DNA from: a virus
Direction: 5' to 3' (one strand)
IMG/VR virus record: IMGVR_UViG_3300027888_000004
Span: 62,001 to 126,000 of that record
Length of the DNA: 64,000 bases
The position numbers and the translations under genes are program-made. Under the pieces are notes generated by a model. That model was not told the DNA's origin and made no database searches. It saw only the letters and a list, made by a program, of their open reading frames with translations. How positions within the stretch are numbered: the stretch's first letter is position 1; each line of letters starts with the position of its first letter. Positions 24,576 to 33,935 of the stretch are shown here, piece after piece.

Positions 24576-24875
24576 ATGGAAAAGACAGGGAAAATGGCTC
24601 ACAAGTTTCTTCAACAACTAACTTCTGAAGATTCCAGGGAAATGTTTGAGGGTCTTGCGGATCTTGTGGAGGTATTAGAAAACAAAAATGACCCAGAACA
24701 AACCGAGATGTATCTAGTTCAAAATATCTATCATTTTTTCGAGAAATTGAAAGCTCTTGAAAATAACTTACATAGTTATGTAAGAGAGTCGGCAGGAGAA
24801 CTCCCTGGAAATAAGTTGGATATGTTGTATGATGAGACTAAAAGTACTGGGTCTAGTATCCTCTATGAAGATTAA
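24576..24875 (+). CDS. Hypothetical helical protein
   Basis: This 99-aa protein is started at ATG 24576 because GGGAGAGG precedes it; an upstream ATG at 24522 lies inside the previous gene without a ribosome site. It is all-helical and charged (MFEGLADLVEVLENKNDPEQTEMYLVQNIYHFF). No family recognised. Confidence 0.65.
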   Translation: MEKTGKMAHKFLQQLTSEDSREMFEGLADLVEVLENKNDPEQTEMYLVQNIYHFFEKLKALENNLHSYVRESAGELPGNKLDMLYDETKSTGSSILYED

Positions 24876-24889
24876 ACAAAAGGATCGAA

Positions 24890-25342
24890 ATGTTACGAGA
24901 TACATTTGTTGGACCCGGAGCCCAATTTAGGCAGGACAATGGTTTATTATTATTCTATGACCTCTTTAGGTTGAAATGGATAAGTGCTGCCAGAGAAAAT
25001 GTGGCTTTTGGAATCGACCATCGAAACATATCAAGTGATAGATGGATGTCCCTTATCTCTAGTATATATTCAAATGTTGTAGGTTATCGAATTCCTCGAA
25101 ACGCAACAATCACTGCCGTGACCATCCAAACACAAAATCTAACTACCTGTACATTTAGAATCCGAAAGAACAACTCACCGGCGAACATTATGAGTATAAA
25201 TTTAGCAGCAGAATCAGGAAAATCGAATGACGATCTTGATATTGATCTATCTGAAAATGACTTCTTACAATGTTATTTAGAGAATATAACAGGAAATGTT
25301 GATTATCCTACTTTATTATTAGAATTGGCATGGAGAGAATAA
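24890..25342 (+). CDS. Tail fibre domain protein (RIPRNAT module)
   Basis: This 150-aa protein consists of a beta-domain with RIPRNATITAV, CTFRIRKN and DIDLSENDFLQCYLEN and ends LAWRE. The same domain forms the C-terminus of the 25359 protein (RIPRNATIVSL, CDMRIRKNGTA, NVDLSAGDFLHSYLD, IAWRE) and, more diverged, of the 27327 protein. It is thus a stand-alone copy of a fibre tip module. Confidence 0.75.
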   Translation: MLRDTFVGPGAQFRQDNGLLLFYDLFRLKWISAARENVAFGIDHRNISSDRWMSLISSIYSNVVGYRIPRNATITAVTIQTQNLTTCTFRIRKNNSPANIMSINLAAESGKSNDDLDIDLSENDFLQCYLENITGNVDYPTLLLELAWRE

Positions 25343-25358
25343 ATAGGAGGTATTAACT

Positions 25359-26633
25359 ATGGCAGAAATGTGGACATTACAAATTAGAAATGACTCCACT
25401 GCCGATGTGTTTATCGAAGACCTTGGCATAAATGTTCCTGCTGGGGACACAATACCTTTTGCTGATCAATTTACATATCCAGAAATTGCAGCATCTGACG
25501 ATCTTCGAACAGCAGTAGGAGGGGGTGAATTAGTTCTCTATGGTTATGATGGAGACTTATCTGCTGCAGATGGACAAGAATATCTTGAGATGGTTCATAT
25601 TTATTATCTCAAAGATAACTATTATTCTAAAACTGAATTGCAAACGTCTGGTCAAGCTGAAGTTCATTGGGACAATCTTACTAATGTTCCACCATTTGGT
25701 TTCTTTACATGGACGGAACCAGTTCAAGCTAGAGTTCTTGTAATTCAAGCAACCCCTCCAGCAAATCCAGATACAGGTGATTTCTATGTAGATACTGATA
25801 ATGATTACCTATATAAATGGGATGGTACTGCATGGATTGATATGAAGCACCTGACTGAGGGTGATAGAGTAATCAACCTTGATTCAACTTCTGAGAACAT
25901 CTTTGAACTCACAACTGGAACATGGACTGATCTTGGTCAACCAGCAGATAATACTGCAGTCATTGTAAACTTTGATTACAATGATTTGCCAGCACTATGG
26001 GTTTATGATGACGAGATCTTGCTTGGTTGGATAAGAATAGCTGACTCTGAAATGTTTACCGGCAATACACTAGACCAAGCATATGATCAAGGTGGACCTG
26101 GAGCAGGTAGAACCATCTATGTCGACTCTGGTGCAGTTCAATTAAGTGCTTCTGGTGGTTATGCTCCTCTTGAATTAACTGATCTAGCTTCTGCTCCAAC
26201 TACTGGACTTGCTGATGGTCAATTGGCAGTGATTAATGGTCTGCTCTATGAGTATGACGATGTTCGGACAAAGTGGTTGAGTGTCCAAAAAATAAGTCTT
26301 TTCTTTGGTCGAAGTGGTAATACAAAGAATCAATACCTTAGTTTCGGCGTTGGTACTCTAGCATCAAATAATTCAGGTTTCCGTATTCCACGTAACGCAA
26401 CTATAGTTTCACTTTCTGGACAACTAGATGCATCTGGAACTTGTGATATGAGAATAAGAAAGAATGGTACAGCAACGAATATAGCCACACTATCAATTGC
26501 CGCTGCTCAAGGTGCCCACGATAATACAATAAACGTTGACCTGTCTGCTGGAGATTTTCTCCATTCTTATCTTGATGCTGTTGCTGGTGTTCCTGATCCA
26601 GTACTTATTGTTGAGATCGCTTGGAGAGAATAG
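25359..26633 (+). CDS. Modular tail fibre protein
   Basis: This 424-aa protein starts behind AGGAGG. The N-terminal 60 residues (IEDLGINVPAGDTIPFADQF...ELVLYG) form a plug-in domain also present at the start of the 26641, 27327 and 28136 proteins. A middle section has short structural motifs (GDFYVDTDNDYLYKWDGTAW) like those that bound fibre domains. The C-terminal 125 residues are the RIPRNAT module shared with 24890. This is a swap-ready fibre architecture. Confidence 0.8.
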   Translation: MAEMWTLQIRNDSTADVFIEDLGINVPAGDTIPFADQFTYPEIAASDDLRTAVGGGELVLYGYDGDLSAADGQEYLEMVHIYYLKDNYYSKTELQTSGQAEVHWDNLTNVPPFGFFTWTEPVQARVLVIQATPPANPDTGDFYVDTDNDYLYKWDGTAWIDMKHLTEGDRVINLDSTSENIFELTTGTWTDLGQPADNTAVIVNFDYNDLPALWVYDDEILLGWIRIADSEMFTGNTLDQAYDQGGPGAGRTIYVDSGAVQLSASGGYAPLELTDLASAPTTGLADGQLAVINGLLYEYDDVRTKWLSVQKISLFFGRSGNTKNQYLSFGVGTLASNNSGFRIPRNATIVSLSGQLDASGTCDMRIRKNGTATNIATLSIAAAQGAHDNTINVDLSAGDFLHSYLDAVAGVPDPVLIVEIAWRE

Positions 26634-26640
26634 GTGAATA

Positions 26641-27327
26641 ATGACAACATGGAAAGATATAATTGCGATCAACGATACAACGAGCGATATATTCCTGGAG
26701 GACCTGGGAGTAACTATCCCAGCGTCCTCCCAAGTTTCGCTACATGAGCAGTTCGAGTTTTCAGAAATAGCGAATGCTGATCCATTAAAAGTTGAAGTAG
26801 CAGCAGGAAATATAATCATAAATAATGGTACCTCAAATCTTTCAATATCAGATGCTTTATACTATATAGACTATTGGGGTAAATATGAGTATAACTCTGA
26901 ACAAGCATTTATTGAGGGTTATGTTTATGCGACTCAAACTTTAGTAGCGGATGATACTTATAAGGATTTAGAAATATCAAGTTTATCAGTTACACCCAAG
27001 AATGCTGAATTAAATAGTAATACAGAAGTTAAGGCATTAATAGGAGGAATCTATTCGATAAGTTATAAAGTTGCTTTCCTCTATACTGGTAATGCTGCAA
27101 TTATTCAATATACTACAATCGCCTCTAAGAATGCAGTTGATATATCTAGGTCAAGAAGAAATGACTGGTCTCAATACTCTAATACTCGGGTTACTCTTGA
27201 TTCAGGGAGGTTTTTGACAAGACTTAATGCAGATGATTTAGTAAAGATCAGAGCGAAGGTTAGTTGGAAATATGATAACGTAACTATTGAATATGCTAGC
27301 TTATTACTACAAAGGTTATATGAATAA
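26641..27327 (+). CDS. Modular tail fibre protein
   Basis: This 228-aa protein's N-terminus (DIFLEDLGVTIPASSQVSLHEQFEF...NIIINN) is the plug-in domain of the 25359 protein. The C-terminal 130 residues (VYATQTLVADDTYKDLEIS...) form a different beta-domain resembling trimeric C1q/TNF-like fibre heads by its strand spacing, an impression only. It ends at the start of the next gene with one base of overlap. Confidence 0.75.
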   Translation: MTTWKDIIAINDTTSDIFLEDLGVTIPASSQVSLHEQFEFSEIANADPLKVEVAAGNIIINNGTSNLSISDALYYIDYWGKYEYNSEQAFIEGYVYATQTLVADDTYKDLEISSLSVTPKNAELNSNTEVKALIGGIYSISYKVAFLYTGNAAIIQYTTIASKNAVDISRSRRNDWSQYSNTRVTLDSGRFLTRLNADDLVKIRAKVSWKYDNVTIEYASLLLQRLYE

Positions 27328-28139
27328 TGGCAGTATACTACTACAATATAACGAATAATACTAGTAATCCAATTAGGTTGCCTAGTAATCAAGTAGTAGA
27401 TGCCACTTCTACAGTTAGTTTAACTTTACTTGAGTTTAGAACTTATTGTGAACAAGATGATGAATTTTTGGAGTATGTATATAATGGAGATATAAGTGTA
27501 AGTTTTGGTCCTGGATATCAATCAGTCCATATACCAATACCTTCAGATGGAATTCATGAAGTATTGAGAAATACTGATAAGATAAAAGGAATTGAAGTTG
27601 ATGATTCTGGTATAAACCCTAGTTATTTCTTAACCTATAGAAGTGGTAGTGGGAAAATAGAATATCAACCCGTTGCTCAGTCATCCCTAACAACTCCTGA
27701 CACAACAGCGGTTCTTTGGATTGATACTTTAAATTCTCTCATATGCTTTTGGGATGAGGCAAGAGGTAAATGGTTAGCAACAGTCAAGAACGTTTTTGCA
27801 TTTGGTAAAGCTTCTCTATCAAGAAATACTTATTTGAATGTATCTGGTATTGCACCCAGTTCAGCAAATGTGGGTTATTTTGTATTTAGGTACGCAACTA
27901 TAACAGGAGTATGGTGCAAAGTAGCGAGTATGACTGGCGCTTCAGATCCCTATATGGAAATAAGGACTATATTAGATGGAACGTTGTTCACTTTTGAAAT
28001 ACCAGACCCAGGTCTTGTATATTATAATAATGAGTTGAATATTGATATAGATAAAGGGAGGGTTCTTCAATGTTGGGTTAGAGATAGGTTTGTAGACCCT
28101 GTTGTTCAAGTTGAAATGTCGTGGAGATGTGGAATATGA
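27327..28139 (+). CDS. Modular tail fibre protein
   Basis: This 270-aa protein's N-terminus (TSNPIRLPSNQVVDATSTVSL...NGDISVSF) is a diverged plug-in domain. The centre has the KWLATVKNVFAFGK motif that also precedes the tip module in 25359 (KWLSVQKISLFFG). The C-terminal module ends VEMSWRCGI, parallel to VEIAWRE and LELAWRE. It overlaps the next gene by ATGA. Confidence 0.75.
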   Translation: MAVYYYNITNNTSNPIRLPSNQVVDATSTVSLTLLEFRTYCEQDDEFLEYVYNGDISVSFGPGYQSVHIPIPSDGIHEVLRNTDKIKGIEVDDSGINPSYFLTYRSGSGKIEYQPVAQSSLTTPDTTAVLWIDTLNSLICFWDEARGKWLATVKNVFAFGKASLSRNTYLNVSGIAPSSANVGYFVFRYATITGVWCKVASMTGASDPYMEIRTILDGTLFTFEIPDPGLVYYNNELNIDIDKGRVLQCWVRDRFVDPVVQVEMSWRCGI

Positions 28140-29872
28140 GGAAATTCTTAAAAAATCCGGGAGCATCTGATTTCTTGATAGATGATATGGGTCAAGCGCT
28201 TCCTCCTGGAGATGAACTTGAGATTCTTCAACACCAACTTCATGCATATTTAAATAGTGAAGATTTAATACAAGCAATTAGAAATGGAGATATATTAGCT
28301 GGAGATGGTTGGACATACTATACAAACCCAGTAGAGGGTGAGTTATATTTTAGAACTAGATTCGATGATGATACTTATATTGTAGATGGCACATCAGTTA
28401 CACAAATTACTCCTGCAGTTGTTCAAGATCAAACAACTGGAAAAAAGGGTACAACTCTTTATATGAATCTCATAGGCATTATGAGGGAATTATATAATGC
28501 CCCTGAGAATCCTATATACGATCCTGACTTTCAGAAGTTTATTGGTCCTGGTGGAAGAGAAGTTGAGCATCTAGCACGAACTCTGAACCTTGAAGAAATA
28601 CATGATAAAACTGGGTTTCATTGGATAGAATTACATAAAGGTGGTTATTATAAACCATTTGATCTATTAACGTATTATGGATGGTTGAATTCCTTTAACT
28701 ATTCGGATAATAGCTGGAATAACGAAAGTGTTGCAAAAGATATGGCCAGATATAATTTGATTATATTTGGTGACGGTATACAAGATCCTGGTCATGGAGA
28801 TTATTCAAATACTGAGATTATAATACCAAGGGTAAAAGCATTAAATCCGTGCGCTCTTATCTTTGGATATGTAACTGCAAATCAATCTCAAGCAAATTTT
28901 GAAACCAAAGTTGATCAATGGAATGATCTTGAGGTACATGGGATCTTCATGGATGAGTGTGGTTATGATTATGGAATAGATCGTTCCGAATTTAATACTT
29001 TAGTTGACTACATTCATTCACAGACTAGTGCAAATTTAGTTATGACAAATGCTTGGACCACGGATCATATTATTGGTACGGCTAATGATCCTTCATATCC
29101 AAATTCAACTTATAATCCAGGTTTGGTTGAATCTCATCTAACAGCAGATGATTGGATACACCTTGAAAGTTTTCCAATCAATACAACTGAATATTCAGGA
29201 AATAACGGTTATGAATCTAGAACTGAATGGGCGAGTAGAGGTGTAAAAGCAATAGGACATAGAGATACATACGGTATTAATTTAGTTGCAGGTGGAATAA
29301 TTAATAACGATAATTCGAATGGACAAGACTTATTTGATTTTGGTTTTATCTCTGCCTGTATGTTTGCTTTAGATGGATATGGAACTTCAGATACAGGTTA
29401 TGGAGCAAGTTCAGCAACTGTTGAATTCTGGAATCGACCAGATGTCAAAGGAGCTGGAAGAGTATGGGCCCCTGCTCCATCTGTTCAGAATGATATTAGT
29501 GATAACCAGATCTACTGGAGATATACCGATTTTGCTAAATTTATGTTAGATTTCTCTAGTGGAGCAGAAGATAGTTCAATAACTATTTTTGGTCAAGTGA
29601 CTGCTACAGCACCTCCTGGTAGCGGTCCAACTATGAAAACAGGAACAACTACAACTAATAATCAAGGAGATGGATCGGTTACCTTTAATACCGCATTTCC
29701 GGATATGAATTATTCTATTGTGATGTCTGCACAATATCCAAACGATGTTGCTGTTTGTATGTGGCAAAATAAGACAGCTGGTGGTTTTGATATAAGAACT
29801 GAGAATGATCAAGGGAATAATGAACCAAATGTTACTGTCGACTGGGCTGCTACTGCTCATTATGATCCTTAA
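28136..29872 (+). CDS. Tail fibre/tailspike with GH114-like (spherulin-4-type) barrel
   Basis: This 578-aa protein is started at ATG 28136, overlapping the previous stop; an ATG at 28121 is upstream. The N-terminal plug-in domain (FLIDDMGQALPPGDELEIL) is followed at about residues 175-440 by a TIM-barrel-type sequence: LLTYYGWLNSF, NLIIFGDGIQDP, HGIFMDECGYDYG and TNAWTTDH. These fit endo-alpha-1,4-polygalactosaminidase-like GH114/spherulin-4 proteins, which cleave exopolysaccharide. FMDECGYDYG is the likely acid-containing catalytic loop. A beta-domain with GDGSVTFNTAFPDMNYSI ends the protein. It is probably a capsule depolymerase. Confidence 0.78.
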   Translation: MRKFLKNPGASDFLIDDMGQALPPGDELEILQHQLHAYLNSEDLIQAIRNGDILAGDGWTYYTNPVEGELYFRTRFDDDTYIVDGTSVTQITPAVVQDQTTGKKGTTLYMNLIGIMRELYNAPENPIYDPDFQKFIGPGGREVEHLARTLNLEEIHDKTGFHWIELHKGGYYKPFDLLTYYGWLNSFNYSDNSWNNESVAKDMARYNLIIFGDGIQDPGHGDYSNTEIIIPRVKALNPCALIFGYVTANQSQANFETKVDQWNDLEVHGIFMDECGYDYGIDRSEFNTLVDYIHSQTSANLVMTNAWTTDHIIGTANDPSYPNSTYNPGLVESHLTADDWIHLESFPINTTEYSGNNGYESRTEWASRGVKAIGHRDTYGINLVAGGIINNDNSNGQDLFDFGFISACMFALDGYGTSDTGYGASSATVEFWNRPDVKGAGRVWAPAPSVQNDISDNQIYWRYTDFAKFMLDFSSGAEDSSITIFGQVTATAPPGSGPTMKTGTTTTNNQGDGSVTFNTAFPDMNYSIVMSAQYPNDVAVCMWQNKTAGGFDIRTENDQGNNEPNVTVDWAATAHYDP

Positions 29873-29889
29873 TTCTACCGGAGGATAAT

Positions 29890-30975
29890 ATGCCAAAAAA
29901 ACCAAAACCGACAGAACCACCACCACAAACAACTACTAGCACGACGACATCAACTGTAACAACTAGTACTTTGACAACTACTATACACGCTGATTTATTT
30001 ACAACCACAACTTACTTTTTTGAGGAGGAAGAAGATATGTACTTTCGACCGAAAAACCTTTTGATTTATTATGGTTGGTTGAATGCTTTTAATTCTGCCC
30101 AGAATAGTTGGGATAATGAGAAGGTTGCTAAAGACCTTGCTAAATATAATTTGATTGTATTTGGAGATGGAGTACAAGATCCAGGTCATGGTGATTTTGC
30201 CAATACACAAGTAATCATTCCTCGAGTGAAAGAATTGAATGCTGATGCCCTCATCTTTGGTTATGTAACTGTAAATCAGGATTATTCTGTTTTTACTACA
30301 AAAGCAAGTCAATGGAATAGTCTTGCTGTCCATGGAATCTTTATGGACGAAGCAGGATATGACTATGGGAAAAATAGACAAGAGTTTAATCAAAGAGTAG
30401 ATTTTGTTCATAATCAATCAGAAGCGAATGTTTGTTTTGCAAATGCATGGAATATTGATCATGTCCTTGGAACTGATGAAGATGCTTCTTATCCAAACTC
30501 AACTTATAATCCAGGTTTAGTCGAATCTAACCTAGATGAGAATGACTGGTACTTGATGGAGAGTTTTCCAATCAATACAGATGCATATACGGGTGGTTAT
30601 GAACCACGAGCAGATTGGAAAGTTAGAGGCGAGAAAGCAGTTGATAAGAGAAATCAGTGCCTTATAAACCTAGCTGCTTGTGGAATTATAAATGATGATA
30701 ATGTTAACGGTCAAGTAATGTTTGAGTTTGGTTTTACTTCTGCCTGTATGTTTGCTCTTGAGGCATTTGGAACTTCAGATTCATTTTATGGAGCGAGTTC
30801 TGCAAAATCTCAGTTCTGGGCAAGACCACCTACCCTTGGTATAGGAATAATCTCAAAATATGACATAACAATTGCAGATGATACTGGAGATGTCTATTGG
30901 AGATATGTCGAATTTGGAAAGTTTATGCTTGACTTTACAAGTGGAGCCGAATCAAGTAGCATAACAAAATGGTAG
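29890..30975 (+). CDS. Second GH114-like fibre protein with Thr-rich linker
   Basis: This 361-aa protein's residues 50-361 repeat the barrel of the previous protein closely (LLIYYGWLNAF, NLIVFGDGVQDPGHGDF, HGIFMDEAGYDYG, CFANAWNIDH). The catalytic-loop Cys is changed to Ala. The N-terminus has no plug-in domain; instead there is a Pro/Thr tract (TTSTTTSTVTTST) like a mucin linker. The pair probably arose by duplication and now covers two glycans or two attachment modes. Confidence 0.78.
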   Translation: MPKKPKPTEPPPQTTTSTTTSTVTTSTLTTTIHADLFTTTTYFFEEEEDMYFRPKNLLIYYGWLNAFNSAQNSWDNEKVAKDLAKYNLIVFGDGVQDPGHGDFANTQVIIPRVKELNADALIFGYVTVNQDYSVFTTKASQWNSLAVHGIFMDEAGYDYGKNRQEFNQRVDFVHNQSEANVCFANAWNIDHVLGTDEDASYPNSTYNPGLVESNLDENDWYLMESFPINTDAYTGGYEPRADWKVRGEKAVDKRNQCLINLAACGIINDDNVNGQVMFEFGFTSACMFALEAFGTSDSFYGASSAKSQFWARPPTLGIGIISKYDITIADDTGDVYWRYVEFGKFMLDFTSGAESSSITKW

Positions 30976-30999
30976 AGTGTGGATCAAGGGGAATAATAA

Positions 31000-32115
31000 A
31001 TGCAGATTGGTCGTGTGGGAGATGTTATTCATGAAGATTTCACGGTTACTGATACTGCTGGTAATCGAATCCCCGGAATTGATTCCACTGCGTTTACATA
31101 TCATATATTCGATGATACGGGGGCCGAAGTAAGTGCAACGGTCCCTGTATCTTTTACGGAATTAGGGTTTGGAAATTATAGATCTAGCTTTATCCCAAAC
31201 GCAACTGGTGATTGGTATCTTATTGCTTATCATGATACCTATTTCCCTTGGGGTAAAGCGGATACTATTCAAGTGTTTGAGAATACATTTGATACTTTGG
31301 TACCTTTGCTTCAGAGGATTCTTGGCCTTGTTCAGGAAAACTTTTATATTGATCAGACGACATTCAACGAATTTGGATGTATGATAACTGGCCGAATTAG
31401 AATCTATGACGATGCTGGAGATGTTGGAACTGATATTGGGGTAATTGAGACATATTGTATTACAGCAACTTATGATGCCGAGGGAAGACTGGAAACATAT
31501 GAGGTTGTAACTTGTGGAAATCCCGGAAATCCAGGAAACCCTCATGGAATGCCGGTTCCACCAACTATAACTACAGTAACAACTACTACTGCTCCACCAG
31601 TAACTACAAGCACGTCAACTACAACAAGTACAACGACTACAACCACAACAACCTCAACAGCAACTACAACGAGTCCAGACTGGAGACTTTCAAAATCAAT
31701 TCTTTTAAGTTCAGGAACTATTAATTCTGGAACAATTGTTAATACCTATACTGAAAATAATACATACCTTATATTAAACGAGATAGCCGGAAATCCTGGA
31801 TTTGATTTTAGATTTGATTTTAATGATGTACCAACATCTAATATTGATATTTGTCTTGCTGGTTACTATCAAGGAAACCCAGCACATAATGTTAAAATTA
31901 GAGCATGGAACTTTAATACTTCTGTCTTTGACGACTTAACTGCTGCTACCACTGATTTTCCAAGTATAGTGGTGAAGAGTAGCTATAAATTTACAATTCA
32001 AAATGCTAATTATGTAAGTGGAGTTGGGCAAGCAATTATACAGATTATTCATACATCGAATGGGTCAGCGGGTCACTTGTTCCATATTGATCATCTCTAT
32101 TTGTGTGACCCATAA
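31000..32115 (+). CDS. Tail-associated protein with mucin-like Thr-rich linker
   Basis: This 371-aa protein has a beta-sandwich N-terminal domain (residues 1-95) and a mid segment GNPGNPGNPHGMP. A linker of almost pure Thr/Ser follows (about 185-225, TTSTSTTTSTTTTTTTTST), then a C-terminal jelly-roll-like domain (LLSSGTINSGTIVNTYTENNTY...). The Thr-rich linker is a typical O-glycan acceptor, notable given the glycosyltransferases and sulfotransferases elsewhere in the window. Confidence 0.72.
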   Translation: MQIGRVGDVIHEDFTVTDTAGNRIPGIDSTAFTYHIFDDTGAEVSATVPVSFTELGFGNYRSSFIPNATGDWYLIAYHDTYFPWGKADTIQVFENTFDTLVPLLQRILGLVQENFYIDQTTFNEFGCMITGRIRIYDDAGDVGTDIGVIETYCITATYDAEGRLETYEVVTCGNPGNPGNPHGMPVPPTITTVTTTTAPPVTTSTSTTTSTTTTTTTTSTATTTSPDWRLSKSILLSSGTINSGTIVNTYTENNTYLILNEIAGNPGFDFRFDFNDVPTSNIDICLAGYYQGNPAHNVKIRAWNFNTSVFDDLTAATTDFPSIVVKSSYKFTIQNANYVSGVGQAIIQIIHTSNGSAGHLFHIDHLYLCDP

Positions 32116-32132
32116 GTTGAGGGAACAAATAT

Positions 32133-32351
32133 ATGAATGCTACTAGTGTTGCTACAAAGGGGATAATTTGTTGTCCCTGTCCTGGTCTTATTCCCCCAGT
32201 AGGCGGCGCGGAAGTTTTGCGTATTGAAGAAGAAGAGATTAAAAGACCTTTGGTCATGGTTAAGAAAGTTGAATTAGAAGAAACTAAAGAAAGGGAAGAC
32301 CTTACAGTAATTGAAGTGACCAAAGTAAAGTTTGATAATAATAATGATTAA
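32133..32351 (+). CDS. Small hypothetical protein
   Basis: This 72-aa protein has a Cys/Pro-rich N-terminus (GIICCPCPGLIPP) and a Glu/Lys/Val-rich C-terminus (VMVKKVELEETKERED). It follows the Thr-rich fibre protein by 17 nt. The CCPC motif might anchor a lipid or metal. Unknown function. Confidence 0.65.
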   Translation: MNATSVATKGIICCPCPGLIPPVGGAEVLRIEEEEIKRPLVMVKKVELEETKEREDLTVIEVTKVKFDNNND

Positions 32352-32368
32352 TTAGAGAGGATATTGCT

Positions 32369-33148
32369 ATGGCACTTAAATTAAAAGTCAATGAGAAAAG
32401 AACCCTTCAATTTGAAGTTCAAATTGGCGGCATTGATTATAAGGAACTGGTCGGGACACTTCGAGTTGTAGTAGATGATATTGAATATGGATTTCCGGCC
32501 GAAGTGCGTAGTGAATCTATCTCTGTTGACTTGCCAGCATTAAATAGAGTCGTCAAGAGATCTCTAAAAGACGATGAACTGCTAATGACTAAATTAGAGA
32601 TCATAGGAAATGGTTTTTATATGGATCCTTGGAGAAGTGAATTTAGGGTAGTGAACCCTGTAAAAATAGAAGCAAAGGTTATTACCGAAGAAGATGAAGA
32701 AATCAAGAAAGAGAAAAAAGAGGTTAGTGTTAAATTAATAGAAGATGAAACTGTTATCCCTAAGAAGGGAGATAAGAGAAAGATTATAATTGACGACGAT
32801 GAAGATGAAGCAAGTAAGATGGTTGAGCAAAGACTAAAAAGAATGCAAAATGCTGTTGATCGCTTTCTGACTGAAGGATTTCCTTCACCAAAAAAGAGAC
32901 CTGTGAAAAAGAAGAGGACTTTAAAGAAAGAAGCCAAAACGCATATTCGGCCGGATCAAATTACTGAACAAGAAGTTTATAATTTAATGGAAGAAAAGGG
33001 TATGAAGAATTCTAAAGCACAGGAGGCTCTACTTGAGAGAGCAAAAGCAATGTGTCTCAGAGAAGATATGACATCTGAACCAGATCCCTCAGATGTCTAT
33101 GAGGTTATAGAGAAGATGCTCTCTCCGAGGGATATAATAGATGGATAA
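32369..33148 (+). CDS. Hypothetical structural-operon protein
   Basis: This 259-aa protein has a beta-rich N-terminal domain (RTLQFEVQIGGIDYKELVGTL, about 1-110), a long Lys/Glu-rich charged region (about 110-200, KKRPVKKKRTLKK), and a helical C-terminus. The basic/acidic block pattern suggests a nucleic-acid or scaffold contact. It overlaps the next gene by 8 nt. No family recognised. Confidence 0.7.
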   Translation: MALKLKVNEKRTLQFEVQIGGIDYKELVGTLRVVVDDIEYGFPAEVRSESISVDLPALNRVVKRSLKDDELLMTKLEIIGNGFYMDPWRSEFRVVNPVKIEAKVITEEDEEIKKEKKEVSVKLIEDETVIPKKGDKRKIIIDDDEDEASKMVEQRLKRMQNAVDRFLTEGFPSPKKRPVKKKRTLKKEAKTHIRPDQITEQEVYNLMEEKGMKNSKAQEALLERAKAMCLREDMTSEPDPSDVYEVIEKMLSPRDIIDG

Positions 33149-33560
33149 ATTCACGTTCTATGACTTTCTGCACGTGATTATTGCAGCGATTGCTACAGGT
33201 AGTATTGCATTACTGATATGGTTGGTTCAAGACTATTTCAAATTTAAATTTAATTATGCAAAAGAATCTCTTACAATAGAAAGGTGGGAAGAACTTTGTA
33301 AGCAGTATAGAATTACTTGTGATGCAAGAATTTGTAGAAAGTTAGAAAATTTAGTCAAGACAATGGATGGGTGTTCAATTACTTTATCTGACCTCACTCG
33401 AGAAGTGTCTATAGTTCAAACTAAAATGGAACCACAAGCAGAGAAAATAAAGGAGATAGATGCTTTAAAAGTAAATTTAGTCCGCTTAGAAACTGAATTT
33501 GAGAGATATAAGCGTGAGGTTAATAATGCTAAGAAAAATATTAGAGGTGCTGAAACCTAG
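33141..33560 (+). CDS. Membrane-anchored coiled-coil protein
   Basis: This 139-aa protein has an N-terminal transmembrane helix (VIIAAIATGSIALLIWLV, about residues 12-29). A helical region with two Cys follows (CDARICRK), then a coiled coil to the end. Topology (N-terminal anchor, periplasmic coiled coil) is like an inner-membrane spanin, but the partner gene that follows is not a lipoprotein, so the role is open. Confidence 0.68.
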   Translation: MDKFTFYDFLHVIIAAIATGSIALLIWLVQDYFKFKFNYAKESLTIERWEELCKQYRITCDARICRKLENLVKTMDGCSITLSDLTREVSIVQTKMEPQAEKIKEIDALKVNLVRLETEFERYKREVNNAKKNIRGAET

Positions 33561-33915
33561 TAAACAGAAAACTATTTTTAGCGGAGGGAAATCTCTCATA
33601 GGAGAAATTCTAGTAATGAGAGACAAGTGTACGAATGAGCAAGTTTTGGAAGCATTGGAGCAACAGAGAATAGAAGGTGCAGGAAGGAGAATAGGAAATT
33701 TGTTGTTACTAACTTGTAACCTTAGTCAAGATGATATTAGAGAGGCCCTTGAGATTCAGTCATATCTCCGAGAAGAAGTTTGTGCAAATAAATCTATGAA
33801 GAAACTTGAAGAGGCCACAAAGAACTTCATAATGCAGAAAGAGATTTTTCTAGAATCTCTACAAAATGTTCATAATACTCTCGATGAAGCAAATGGTACA
33901 TTGGACAATATATAA
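33526..33915 (+). CDS. MshEN-like (GspE N-terminal) domain protein
   Basis: This 129-aa protein is started at ATG 33526 behind GAGG. Residues 20-75 (IGEILVMRDKCTNEQVLEALEQQR, then IGNLLLLTCNLSQDDIREALEIQ) match the paired-helix repeat at the N-terminus of type II secretion/pilus ATPases, the MshEN domain, which in those proteins can bind c-di-GMP. The ATPase itself is absent. A helical tail follows. A c-di-GMP sensor or a decoy for host pilus or secretion machinery would be attractive but is not shown. Confidence 0.65.
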   Translation: MLRKILEVLKPSKQKTIFSGGKSLIGEILVMRDKCTNEQVLEALEQQRIEGAGRRIGNLLLLTCNLSQDDIREALEIQSYLREEVCANKSMKKLEEATKNFIMQKEIFLESLQNVHNTLDEANGTLDNI

Positions 33916-33935
33916 GTGATTTTATTGTTCAAACA

